A stretch of 37,849 nt of DNA from an uncultured Prevotellaceae bacterium (GTDB lineage Bacteria; Bacteroidota; Bacteroidia; Bacteroidales; Bacteroidaceae): NCBI GenBank assembly GCA_902770845.1, contig CACXUV010000011.1, forward strand, positions 1 through 37,849, written 5' to 3'. A program made the translations under genes and the position numbers. The notes under the pieces were generated by a model that was not told where the DNA came from, did not search any database, and saw only the letters and a program-made list of their open reading frames with translations. This document shows, one piece after another, positions 25,509-33,528 of the stretch (position 1 is the first letter of the stretch; every line of letters starts with the position of its first letter).

Positions 25509-27170
25509 ATGACGAAATACGTAACCATTCACTGTCTGAACAACAACCAGACGCTCAACGTCGAGATGGGCAGCACGCTCGAAGAGGTGCTGCAGCAGCT
25601 CGACGCCCCGCTGCAGCGCCCTGCCATCGTGGCGCACGTGAACAACAAGGTGGAAGGCATGCACTTCCGAGTTTACAAGCCCAAAACCGTTGAGTTTCTC
25701 GACATCACGTCGTCGTCGGGGCTCAGGGCCTACACGCGCTCGCTGTTCTTTGTGCTGTGCAAGGCCGTACACGACCTGTACGAGCGCTGCAAGGTGGCCA
25801 TCGACATACCCGTGTCGAACGGCTACTACGTGGATCTGGACATTGGCCACCCCGTGACGCTCGAAGATGCCGGACGCATACGCGCGCGCATGAAAGAAAT
25901 AATAGGTGAGGCCCTGCCCATACACCGCTACGAAACGAGCACGCAGGAGGCCATCAGCATGTTTGAGGCACTGCACACCCACTCCAAGGTGAAGCTGCTG
26001 AAGAGCACGGGCTCGCTCTTCACCACCTACTACGACATCGACGGCTACAAGGATTATTTCTACGGGGCTCTGCTCACCAACACGGCACAGATCACGCTCT
26101 TCGGCCTGGAGAAATACTACGACGGACTGCTGCTGCGCACACCTTCGCGCGAGCATCCCGAGGAACTGGGCGAGATTGTGATGCAGGACAAGATGTTTGG
26201 CATCTTCAAGGAGCAGCATGCCTGGCAGAAAATCATTGGCCTGCGCGCCATCGGCGACCTGAACGAGGCCATTGCCCAGGGCAAGACCAACCTGCTCATA
26301 CAGGTGAGCGAGGCCCTGCAGGAAAAGAAGATTGCCCGCATTGCCGACGAGATTGCCCACCGCAAGGGCATCAGGATGGTGCTCATTGCGGGCCCGTCGA
26401 GCAGCGGCAAGACCACCACCTGCAAGCGCCTGTCGGTGCAGCTCATCACCAACGGCATCAAGCCTGTGCCCATTTCGCTCGACGACTACTTCCTGGACCG
26501 CGACAAGACACCGCGCGACGAGACGGGCGACTATGACTTCGAGAGCATCCACGCGCTCAACATTCAGCTGCTGAACGAACAGCTGGCCGCCCTGTTCAGG
26601 GGCGAAGAGGTGGAGTTGCCGCGCTACAACTTCCAGGCCGGGAAAAGCGAGTGGAGTGGAAGGCGCATGCGCCTGAAGGACGACGAGGTGCTGGTGGTGG
26701 AGGGCATACACGCACTGAACCCCGAACTGACGGCCCAGATAGCCGACGAACTGAAGTTTCGAATCTATGCCTCGGCGCTGACCACGCTGCTGCTCGACAA
26801 CCACAACTACATTCCCACGACCGACAACCGACTGCTGCGCCGCATCATCCGCGACTTCAAGTATCGCGGAGTGGATGCCCGCGAGACCATTCGCCGCTGG
26901 CCGTCGGTGCGCAAGGGCGAGAACAAGTGGATCTTCCCCTTCCAGGAAAATGCCGACATGATGTTCAACTCGGCCATGCTCTTCGAACTGGCCGTGATCA
27001 AGCGGCAGGCCGAGCCGCTGCTGGAACAGGTGCCCGAGAACTGCGCCGAGTATGCCGAAGCCTACAGGCTGAAGAAGTTCCTGCACTACATCAGGCCCAT
27101 TCCCGAAGACCAGATACCCCCCACCTCGCTGCTGCGTGAATTCCTGGGCGGCTCGTCGTTCGAGTACTGA
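25509..27170 (+). CDS. TGS-domain nucleoside (uridine) kinase-like protein
   Basis: A 553-residue fusion. Residues 1-65 resemble a TGS domain, followed by a segment related to the second additional domain of threonyl-tRNA synthetase (GHPVTLEDAGRIRARMKEII near 113-132). From about residue 285 comes a P-loop uridine-kinase/phosphoribulokinase domain with Walker A GPSSSGKTTTCKRL (Lys301, Thr302), ISLDDYFLDR as the substrate and Walker-B-like motif, and LVVEGIHALNPEL. This architecture is known from bacterial proteins annotated as nucleoside or uridine kinases, but the real substrate is uncertain. The start is ATG at 25509; the upstream TAATTTTA is at best a weak promoter box. It is divergent from the Na/Pi gene. 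Confidence 0.88.
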   Translation: MTKYVTIHCLNNNQTLNVEMGSTLEEVLQQLDAPLQRPAIVAHVNNKVEGMHFRVYKPKTVEFLDITSSSGLRAYTRSLFFVLCKAVHDLYERCKVAIDIPVSNGYYVDLDIGHPVTLEDAGRIRARMKEIIGEALPIHRYETSTQEAISMFEALHTHSKVKLLKSTGSLFTTYYDIDGYKDYFYGALLTNTAQITLFGLEKYYDGLLLRTPSREHPEELGEIVMQDKMFGIFKEQHAWQKIIGLRAIGDLNEAIAQGKTNLLIQVSEALQEKKIARIADEIAHRKGIRMVLIAGPSSSGKTTTCKRLSVQLITNGIKPVPISLDDYFLDRDKTPRDETGDYDFESIHALNIQLLNEQLAALFRGEEVELPRYNFQAGKSEWSGRRMRLKDDEVLVVEGIHALNPELTAQIADELKFRIYASALTTLLLDNHNYIPTTDNRLLRRIIRDFKYRGVDARETIRRWPSVRKGENKWIFPFQENADMMFNSAMLFELAVIKRQAEPLLEQVPENCAEYAEAYRLKKFLHYIRPIPEDQIPPTSLLREFLGGSSFEY

Positions 27171-27251
27171 GCGTGCGCCACGGCCCCGCCGCAAGGCCAT
27201 GGCAGCAAGGTCTCGAGACAATCGCGCAACCATCTCATTTCCAACGCCTTG

Positions 27252-27290
27252 CAATAGGGCCCCCGTTGTGTCATAACGGGGGCCCTATTG
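27252..27290. repeat. Perfect 16-bp hairpin at the head of the third GC-rich array
   Basis: CAATAGGGCCCCCGTT (27252-27267) and its exact reverse complement (27275-27290) flank a 7-nt loop. There is no T run after it, so it is not a standard terminator, though it may stop transcription or protect the 3' end of the kinase transcript. Confidence 0.8.
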
Positions 27291-27386
27291 TGATGCAACG
27301 GGGCCCCTATTGCAACACAACGGGGCCTCAATTGCAACACAACGGGGGCCCCGTTGCAACACAACCAGGCCGCCATTGCAGCACAG
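27281..27386 (+). repeat. GC-rich ~22-bp intergenic array, copy 3
   Basis: Five units begin at about 27281, 27302, 27324, 27347 and 27368. The best conserved core is CCTATTGCAACACAACGG. The 504-bp spacer between the kinase and nrdD also holds a hairpin, a palindrome at 27508-27524 and the nrdD promoter; no gene is visible. Confidence 0.9.
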
Positions 27387-27507
27387 TCTCATAACCAGCT
27401 GATTTTCAAGGTGCCCCAACCAGCCTGCTATCACACTACTTTGCTGCCCAAAACTCACAACGTTGTTTATCAGCGAGTTAGCCAAAAAAGGTAAGTTTTC
27501 ACCCCGT

Positions 27508-27524
27508 GAAACATTCAATGTTTC
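27508..27524. promoter_or_regulatory. 17-bp palindrome upstream of nrdD
   Basis: GAAACATT, a central C, then AATGTTTC: a perfect inverted repeat about 95 nt upstream of the nrdD -7 box. It may be an operator; no regulator can be assigned. Confidence 0.4.
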
Positions 27525-27618
27525 CCAAAAATTTTCACAACTGCTTGATTCTTAGGTGTTTAATAATTTTTAACCGAATAAAAGTTGTCCAAAACCAAAA
27601 ACTTTAGAAGAATTGTAT

Positions 27619-27626
27619 TATCTTTG
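27619..27626 (+). promoter_or_regulatory. Promoter -7 box of the nrdDG operon (TATCTTTG)
   Basis: TTGTATTATCTTTGCAAACG matches TAnnTTTG and ends 48 nt before the nrdD ATG. Confidence 0.62.
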
Positions 27627-27674
27627 CAAACGATTAGAGATAACCCAAAAGCACTTCTATTTTTTTAACAAACT

Positions 27675-29906
27675 ATGATACAGACAGTTGTAAAACGCGA
27701 TGGCCGCATCGTGGGCTTCAATGAGCAAAAAATCATGGCCGCCATCAGAAAAGCCATGATGACCACCGAGAAAGGCGAAGACGAGCGGCTGCTCAACGTG
27801 ATAACCGACCACATTGCCCAGCGCGGCGACACCCAAATGACGGTGGAGGCCATTCAGGACCTGGTGGAGATGGAGCTGATGAAGAGTGCCCGCAAGGACG
27901 TGGCCCAAAAATACATTGCCTACCGCAACCAGCGCTCCATTGCCCGCAAGGCCAAGACACGCGACATTTTCCTGGACATCGTGAACGTGAAGTCGAACGA
28001 CATCACGCGCGAAAACGCCAACATGAATGCCGACACGCCGGCTGGCATGATGATGAAGTTTGCATCGGAAACCACCAAGCCCTTCGTCGACGACTACCTG
28101 CTCTCGCCCGAGAGCCGCGACGCCGTGGAGCACAACTACCTGCACATTCACGACAAAGACTACTACCCCACGAAGAGCCTCACCTGCGTGCAGCACCCGC
28201 TCGACAACATCCTGAACTGCGGCTTCATTGCCGGCCACGGAGCTTCGCGCCCTGCCAAGCGCATCGAAACGGCCAGCGTGCTGGCATGCATCAGCCTGGA
28301 GTGTGCACAGAACGAGATGCACGGCGGACAGGCCATACCGGCCTTCGACTTCTATCTGGCACCCTTCGTGAGGCTGAGCTACATTGAAGAGCTGAAGAAC
28401 CTGGAAGAACTGAACGGCGAAGACTACTCGGCACTCTACGACGAGCCCCTCGTGGACTATCTCAAGCAAGACCTCAACGGTCTGAAGGGCATCGACCGCG
28501 TGCGCCAGCATGCCATCAACAAGACCGTGGGCCGCGTGCACCAGGCCATGGAAGCCTTCATACACAACATGAACACCATCCACTCGCGCGGCGGCAACCA
28601 GGTGGTGTTCTCATCCATCAACTACGGCACCGACACCAGCGCCGAGGGCCGCTGCGTGATGCGCGAAATACTGCTCAGCACCTACGAGGGCGTGGGCGGC
28701 GGCGAAACGGCCATCTTCCCCATTCAGATATGGAAGAAGAAGCGCGGCGTGAACTATCTGCCCGAAGACCGCAACTTCGACCTCTACCAGCTGGCCTGCA
28801 AGGTCACGGCAAGGCGTTTCTTCCCCAACTTCCTGAACCTGGACGCCAGCTTCAACCAAACCGACGAGTGGCATGCCGACGACCCCAAGCGCTACCTGCA
28901 CGAAGTGGCCACCATGGGCTGCCGCACACGCGTGTTCGAGAACCGCTTCGGACCCAAGACGTCGGTGGGGCGCGGCAACCTTTCGTTCACCACTATTAAT
29001 ATAGTGCGCCTGGCCATCGAGTGCATGAAGATTGAAGACCGCGAGCAGCGCATCGCACAGTTCTTTGCCAAGCTCGACCAAATGCTGGAAGTGGCCGCCA
29101 AGCAGCTCGACGAGCGATTCCAGTTCCAGAAAACGGCCTACGCCAAGCAGTTCCCCCTGCTCATGAAGAGCCTCTGGATTGGCGCCGACAAGCTGGGACC
29201 CAACGACAAGGTGGAGAGCGTCATCAACCAAGGCACGCTGGGCATTGGCTTCATCGGACTGGCCGAATGCCTCGTGGCCCTCACGGGCAAGCACCACGGC
29301 GAGAGCCAGGAGAGCCAGGAACTGGGCCTGAAAATCGTGACATACATGCGCGACCGCGTGAACGAGTTCTGCGAGCGCTACCACCACAACTACTCCGTGC
29401 TGGCCACACCGGCCGAAGGCTTGGCCGGACGCTTCACCAAGCGCGACCGCAAGGACTTCGGACGCATTCCCGGCGTGACCGACCGCGACTACTACACCAA
29501 CTCGAACCACGTGCCCGTGTACTATAAGTGCTCGGCCCGCCACAAGGCCGAAACAGAGGCGCCCTATCACAACCTGACACGTGGCGGGCACATCTTCTAT
29601 GTCGAAATAGACGGCGATGCCACCCACAACCCACAGGTCATCATGAGCGTCGTCGACATGATGGACCGACTGGACATGGGCTACGGCTCGGTGAACCACA
29701 ACCGCAACCGCTGCATGGACTGCGGCTACGAGAACGCCACCGCCGATTTGAAGCAGTGTCCCCGATGCGGCTCTGCTCACATCGACAAACTGCAGCGCAT
29801 CACGGGCTATCTCGTGGGCACCACCGACCGCTGGAACAGCGGCAAACTGGCCGAGCTGAACGACCGCGTGACTCACATTGACGACGGAGAGCAGAACCTG
29901 TTCTGA
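27675..29906 (+). CDS. nrdD: Anaerobic ribonucleoside-triphosphate reductase NrdD
   Basis: A 743-residue glycyl-radical enzyme that reduces ribonucleoside triphosphates to deoxy forms without oxygen. An N-terminal ATP cone is visible in VVKRDGRIVGFNEQKIMAAI. The barrel follows, with PLDNILNCGFIAGHGASRPA and IFPIQIWKKKRGVNYL. Near the C-terminus a zinc site is formed by Cys680, Cys683, Cys695 and Cys698 (CMDCG and CPRCG), followed by the radical glycine, probably Gly711 in QRITGYLVGTTDRW. Length is normal. The stop codon directly abuts the nrdG start, indicating one transcript, and a Bacteroidetes promoter lies upstream. Confidence 0.97.
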   Translation: MIQTVVKRDGRIVGFNEQKIMAAIRKAMMTTEKGEDERLLNVITDHIAQRGDTQMTVEAIQDLVEMELMKSARKDVAQKYIAYRNQRSIARKAKTRDIFLDIVNVKSNDITRENANMNADTPAGMMMKFASETTKPFVDDYLLSPESRDAVEHNYLHIHDKDYYPTKSLTCVQHPLDNILNCGFIAGHGASRPAKRIETASVLACISLECAQNEMHGGQAIPAFDFYLAPFVRLSYIEELKNLEELNGEDYSALYDEPLVDYLKQDLNGLKGIDRVRQHAINKTVGRVHQAMEAFIHNMNTIHSRGGNQVVFSSINYGTDTSAEGRCVMREILLSTYEGVGGGETAIFPIQIWKKKRGVNYLPEDRNFDLYQLACKVTARRFFPNFLNLDASFNQTDEWHADDPKRYLHEVATMGCRTRVFENRFGPKTSVGRGNLSFTTINIVRLAIECMKIEDREQRIAQFFAKLDQMLEVAAKQLDERFQFQKTAYAKQFPLLMKSLWIGADKLGPNDKVESVINQGTLGIGFIGLAECLVALTGKHHGESQESQELGLKIVTYMRDRVNEFCERYHHNYSVLATPAEGLAGRFTKRDRKDFGRIPGVTDRDYYTNSNHVPVYYKCSARHKAETEAPYHNLTRGGHIFYVEIDGDATHNPQVIMSVVDMMDRLDMGYGSVNHNRNRCMDCGYENATADLKQCPRCGSAHIDKLQRITGYLVGTTDRWNSGKLAELNDRVTHIDDGEQNLF

Positions 29907-30413
29907 ATGATTTCGGTACTTTCCATCATAGAAGACACCATGGTAGACGGTCCGGGATTCCGCACCTCTATCTACTGCGCTGGCTGCCGGCACAAGTGCC
30001 CCGGCTGCCACAACCCGCAGTCGTGGGACTTTGAAGGGGGTCACGCCATGACCACCGACGACATCATGCGCATCATCGAAGCCGACCCCTACGCCAACGT
30101 CACCTTCAGCGGCGGCGACCCCATGTATCAGCCCGAAGGCTTTGCCGAACTGGCACGCGCCATCAGGGAGCGCACGCGGAAGACCATCTGGTGCTACACG
30201 GGCTTCACCTACGAAGTGCTCGTCAACAACCCACGACAGCGGGCACTGCTCGAACAGATCGACGTGCTCGTCGACGGGCCCTTCATCAAAGCACAGCGCG
30301 ACGAAACGCTCTGCTTCCGGGGCTCGAGCAACCAGCGCCTCATCAACGTGCCTGCATCGCTCCAGGCAGGACAGGTGGTGAACTATAACCTGCCTTTCGA
30401 AAAAGTGTCATGA
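29907..30413 (+). CDS. nrdG: Anaerobic ribonucleotide reductase activating protein NrdG
   Basis: A 168-residue radical-SAM activase that creates the glycyl radical on NrdD. The cluster motif CX3CX2C is Cys27, Cys31 and Cys34 within CAGCRHKCPGCHNPQSWDF. The SAM-binding TFSGGDPMYQPEG follows, as does WCYTGFTYEVL, typical of NrdG. It starts on the base after the nrdD stop and its own stop overlaps the next start as ATGA, so translation is likely coupled through all three genes. Confidence 0.96.
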   Translation: MISVLSIIEDTMVDGPGFRTSIYCAGCRHKCPGCHNPQSWDFEGGHAMTTDDIMRIIEADPYANVTFSGGDPMYQPEGFAELARAIRERTRKTIWCYTGFTYEVLVNNPRQRALLEQIDVLVDGPFIKAQRDETLCFRGSSNQRLINVPASLQAGQVVNYNLPFEKVS

Positions 30414-30871
30414 GCCAGCAGCACCACGACAACACCACCGACGAACAGCTGCTGCAGAACGCTGGCATACGCGTAACGGCCGTGCGACTGCTGGTGTGGC
30501 GACAGGTGCGCCACGGCTTTGGCGACGCCTTCAGCCTGGCCGACCTTGAGGCGGCACTGCCTACCGTAGACCGTTCAACTCTGTTTCGCACCCTCAACCT
30601 GCTGAGCGAAGCCCATCTGCTACACGACATCGACGATGGCAGCGGCTCGCAGAAGTACTGCGTGTGCCACCACGACGACACACGTCACTGCATGGGCCAC
30701 GTTCATCTCACCTGTCGGCTGTGCCACCGCACCTACTGCCTGCCACGGGTGCCCATCCCACAAGTGCCGTTGCCCGAAGGATTCGTGCCCGAAGAGACCG
30801 AATATGTGGTGAAAGGCATCTGTCCCCACTGCTCACGCAGGCAAGAGCTGTCCGGCCACTGCCTGGCTTAG
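30410..30871 (+). CDS. Fur family metal-dependent regulator
   Basis: A 153-residue DNA-binding protein. The N-terminal winged helix is seen in GIRVTAVRLLVWRQVR, LADLEAALPTVDRSTLFRTL and LLSEAHLLHDIDDG. The C-terminal dimer and metal domain has HVHLTCRLCHRTYC with Cys102 and Cys105, and GICPHCSRRQ with Cys138 and Cys141, the structural zinc site common in Fur, Zur and PerR proteins. Which metal or signal it senses cannot be read with confidence. Its ATG overlaps the nrdG stop by four bases. It may therefore regulate its own operon, or simply share its anaerobic expression. Confidence 0.9.
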   Translation: MSQQHHDNTTDEQLLQNAGIRVTAVRLLVWRQVRHGFGDAFSLADLEAALPTVDRSTLFRTLNLLSEAHLLHDIDDGSGSQKYCVCHHDDTRHCMGHVHLTCRLCHRTYCLPRVPIPQVPLPEGFVPEETEYVVKGICPHCSRRQELSGHCLA

Positions 30872-30876
30872 AGGTT

Positions 30877-31030
30877 GCAACAAGCCGAAGACACAGACGC
30901 AACAAGCCGAAGACACAGACGCAACAAGCCGAGGACAGAGACGCAACAAGCCGAGGACACAGATGCAACAAGCCGAAGACACAGACGCAACAAGCCGAAG
31001 ACTCGGTTGCAACAAATAGAAGACACCAAA
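30877..31030 (+). repeat. Seven-unit 22-bp tandem array downstream of the Fur gene
   Basis: Units start every 22 bp at 30877, 30899, 30921, 30943, 30965, 30987 and 31009. The first part of the unit is GCAACAAGCCGAAGACACAG; units 6 and 7 are degenerate. It fills half of the 316-bp spacer before korA. The rest holds the korA promoter region and no visible gene. Confidence 0.95.
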
Positions 31031-31145
31031 CTGAACACAAAAATTGATGTAGCCAAAACGGTTACAGAAAGTCCAACTATGTCAATTTTTTGCAGCACGC
31101 CCGTATTTTTGTTATCAAAAGTTTTGCCAGCACAGCAAAAATTAC

Positions 31146-31153
31146 GACCTTTG
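31146..31153 (+). promoter_or_regulatory. Likely promoter -7 box of korA (GACCTTTG)
   Basis: ATTACGACCTTTGCAGCC is close to TAnnTTTG (G for T at the first base) and ends 34 nt before the korA ATG. Confidence 0.45.
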
Positions 31154-31187
31154 CAGCCGAATATATTCAACCCTTTATTATATAGCT

Positions 31188-33035
31188 ATGGCTGAAAATT
31201 TGGAAGTGAAAGAGCTCGACCAGGTGGTCGTGCGGTTTTCAGGTGACTCCGGCGATGGCATGCAATTGGCCGGAAACATCTTTTCTACCGTCTCAGCTAC
31301 GGTAGGCAATGGTATCTCAACATTCCCCGACTATCCTGCCGACATCCGCGCCCCGCAAGGATCGCTCACGGGTGTCAGTGGTTTCCAGGTGCACATCGGT
31401 GCCGGTAAGGTCTATACCCCCGGCGACAAGTGCGACGTGCTGGTGGCCATGAATGCTGCCGCACTCAAGACGCAGTATCGCTACGCCAAGCCCGGTGCCA
31501 CCATCATCATCGACACCGACTCGTTTGGTCCGAAGGATCTGGAGAAGGCTCAGTTCAAGACCGAAGACTACCTGGGCGAAATGGGCATCGACCCCGACCG
31601 CGTGATTCAATGCCCGCTCACCACCATGGTGAAGGCTGCACTGGCCGACAGCGGCATGGACATGAAAGCCATGATGAAGTGCCGCAACATGTTTGCCCTG
31701 GGTCTGGTGTGCTGGCTCTTCGACCGCGACCTGGAACTCGTGGCTAACTTCCTTCGCGAAAAATTTGCCAAGAAGCCCGCTATTGCCGAAGCCAACATCA
31801 AGGTGATTCAGGCCGGCTGGGACTATGGTCACAACACACACTCAAGCGCCATCAACGTGTATCGCGTGGAGTCGAAGGAGAAACAGCCCGGACGCTACAT
31901 GGACATCACGGGCAACAAGGCCACGGCCTACGGACTGATAGCCGCCGCCGAGAAGGCCGGCCTGCGCCTCTATCTGGGCAGCTACCCCATCACTCCGGCC
32001 ACCGACATCCTGCACGAGCTGTCGAAGCACAAGTCGCTGGGCGTCATCACCGTGCAGTGTGAAGACGAGATCAGCGGCGCCGCCTCGGCACTGGGCGCCT
32101 CGTTTGCCGGTGCGCTGGGCGTGACCAGCACCAGCGGCCCCGGCATTTGCCTGAAGAGCGAAGCCATGAATCTGGCCGTCATCATGGAACTGCCGCTGGT
32201 GGTCATCGACGTGCAGCGCGGCGGTCCCGCCACGGGCCTGCCCACGAAGAGCGAGCAGACCGACCTGCTGCAGGTGCTCTTCGGGCGCAACGGCGAGAGC
32301 CCCATGCCAGTGATCGCTGCCACCAGTCCCACCGACTGCTTCGATGCTGCCTATCAGGCCTGCAAAATAGCACTGGAGCACATGACTCCCGTGGTGCTGC
32401 TCACCGATGCTTTCGTGGCCAACGGCTCAGGAGCTTTCCGCTTGCCCGACCTCAACAAGCTCGATGCCATCAATCCGCCGTATGTTCCTGAAGAACTGAA
32501 AGGCAAGTGGACTCCCTACATGCGTGCTGAGAACGGCACCCGCTACTGGGCTGTGCCTGGCCGCGAGGGCTTTGCCCACATACTGGGTGGACTGGAGAAG
32601 GACTCCGAGACGGGTGCCATATCGACCAACCCGGAGAACCACGACCTGATGACACGCCTGCGCCAGCAGAAGATTGCCAATATCGAGGTGCCCAACCTGG
32701 AGGTGGAAGGCGATGCCACCGATGCCGACCTGCTCATCGTGGGCTTTGGTTCCACCTACGGCCACCTGCATTCAGCCATGGACGAGCTGCGCGCCAAGGG
32801 CCACAAGACTGCCTTGGCCCACTTCAAATACCTGAACCCGCTGCCCAAGAACACCGCCGACGTGCTGAAGAGATACCCGAAGGTGGTGGTGGCCGAGCAG
32901 AACATGGGCCAGCTGGCTGCCTATCTGCGCATGAAGGTCGACAACTTCGTGCCCTACCAGTTCAACCAGGTCAAGGGACAACCCTTCGTGGTCGAGGAAC
33001 TCGTGAAGGCTTTTACAGAGATAATCAACAAATAA
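31188..33035 (+). CDS. korA: 2-oxoacid:ferredoxin oxidoreductase, fused gamma-alpha subunit
   Basis: A 615-residue subunit of a 2-oxoacid (probably 2-oxoglutarate) ferredoxin oxidoreductase. Residues 1-190 are the gamma domain (VVRFSGDSGDGMQLAGNIF, FPDYPADIRAPQGSLTGVSG). The alpha domain begins near KATAYGLIAAAEKAG and includes YLGSYPITPATDILHEL, VQCEDEISGAASALGASFAG and TSTSGPGICLKSEAMNLA. The reaction is oxidative decarboxylation of a 2-oxoacid to its acyl-CoA with ferredoxin reduction, or the reverse. The partner beta subunit korB is downstream but separated by a GxxExxY cassette. Substrate is inferred from the fused architecture; 2-oxoisovalerate-type enzymes are an alternative. Confidence 0.9.
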   Translation: MAENLEVKELDQVVVRFSGDSGDGMQLAGNIFSTVSATVGNGISTFPDYPADIRAPQGSLTGVSGFQVHIGAGKVYTPGDKCDVLVAMNAAALKTQYRYAKPGATIIIDTDSFGPKDLEKAQFKTEDYLGEMGIDPDRVIQCPLTTMVKAALADSGMDMKAMMKCRNMFALGLVCWLFDRDLELVANFLREKFAKKPAIAEANIKVIQAGWDYGHNTHSSAINVYRVESKEKQPGRYMDITGNKATAYGLIAAAEKAGLRLYLGSYPITPATDILHELSKHKSLGVITVQCEDEISGAASALGASFAGALGVTSTSGPGICLKSEAMNLAVIMELPLVVIDVQRGGPATGLPTKSEQTDLLQVLFGRNGESPMPVIAATSPTDCFDAAYQACKIALEHMTPVVLLTDAFVANGSGAFRLPDLNKLDAINPPYVPEELKGKWTPYMRAENGTRYWAVPGREGFAHILGGLEKDSETGAISTNPENHDLMTRLRQQKIANIEVPNLEVEGDATDADLLIVGFGSTYGHLHSAMDELRAKGHKTALAHFKYLNPLPKNTADVLKRYPKVVVAEQNMGQLAAYLRMKVDNFVPYQFNQVKGQPFVVEELVKAFTEIINK

Positions 33036-33048
33036 ACAGTTCATTCAA

Positions 33049-33079
33049 CTACTACGAATTATACGAATTATACGAATTT
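33049..33079 (+). repeat. Left inverted-repeat arm of the korA/korB cassette
   Basis: Contains three direct 9-bp steps of ACGAATTAT at 33054, 33063 and 33072, the last slightly changed. It pairs with 33529-33559. Confidence 0.8.
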
Positions 33080-33158
33080 CCAGTAATGCTTCAATTAACC
33101 CGATACGCCAATTATACGAATTTCCAGCAATGCCTCAATTAACCCGATACGCCAATAT
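33071..33158 (+). repeat. 44-bp tandem duplication covering the start of GxxExxY gene 2
   Basis: 33071-33114 and 33115-33158 are the same sequence with two differences. Each contains an ATG (33086 and 33130). The upstream ATG is out of frame and opens an 18-codon reading frame (MLQLTRYAN at its start) that stops at 33140-33142, just inside the real gene. Confidence 0.85.
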
Positions 33159-33525
33159 CACTTTGCCCGAAGAATCTCATAAGATTATCGGTGCAGCAAT
33201 GGCTGTACACCGTTTCTTTGGTTGTGGCTTTACAGAAAAAGTGTATCAGGACGCGTTCGAGGTGGAATTACAGAACATAGGCATCCCCTATCAGCGTGAA
33301 GTACCAATGCATGCAATATACAAGAACATAAAGCTAGACTCAACGTTCATACCTGATTTCGTATGCTACGATAAAATCATTGTAGAAATGAAGGCGGTAA
33401 AAGAAATTGAAGACATGCACCGTTCACAGGCTATAAACTATGCTAAAGTATCAGGACTTCCACTGGCTATTCTTATAAATTTTGGTGAAACTTCGCTTAA
33501 ATTTGAACGTTATCCCAACACATAG
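33130..33525 (+). CDS. GxxExxY protein 2 (PD-(D/E)XK nuclease-like fold)
   Basis: A 131-residue protein with GFTEKVY (Gly33, Glu36, Tyr39) and a nuclease-like core: Asp76 in FIPDFVCYD, Glu86 and Lys88 in IIVEMKAV. It shares this layout with the gene at 17976 but the two are well diverged. The start MPQLTRYANITLPEE is the second of two tandem copies of the same start region; the first copy is out of frame. It lies between korA and korB in their direction and is markedly AT-richer than either, so it is likely acquired. Inverted repeats begin 3 bp after its stop and about 80 bp before its start. Its function is unknown; catalytic residues suggest nucleic-acid cleavage, which is inference. Confidence 0.86.
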   Translation: MPQLTRYANITLPEESHKIIGAAMAVHRFFGCGFTEKVYQDAFEVELQNIGIPYQREVPMHAIYKNIKLDSTFIPDFVCYDKIIVEMKAVKEIEDMHRSQAINYAKVSGLPLAILINFGETSLKFERYPNT

Positions 33526-33528
33526 GAA

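Noticed and set aside
25404-27254. Long minus-strand open frame of about 616 codons opposite the uridine-kinase-like gene
   Set aside because: It lies antisense to a conserved gene with clear motifs. Its translation is rich in His, Val, Gln and Ala with no recognisable domain, a usual by-product of high-GC codon use.
27560-27612. NrdR-type box upstream of nrdD
   Set aside because: AAAGTT and AACTTT are loosely symmetric near 27582-27606, but the spacing and sequence do not match a recognisable NrdR box.
28611-30044. Minus-strand open frame of 477 codons opposite nrdD and nrdG
   Set aside because: Shadow of two certain genes; no conserved motif and no promoter.
30877-31030. CRISPR array in the Fur-korA spacer
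   Set aside because: Direct tandem repeats without unique spacers, unit 22 bp, and no cas genes in the window.
30664-31195. Short open frames with 22-residue repeats across the array near 30.9 kb
   Set aside because: They arise because three 22-bp units equal 22 codons; frames exist on both strands and lack starts and conservation.
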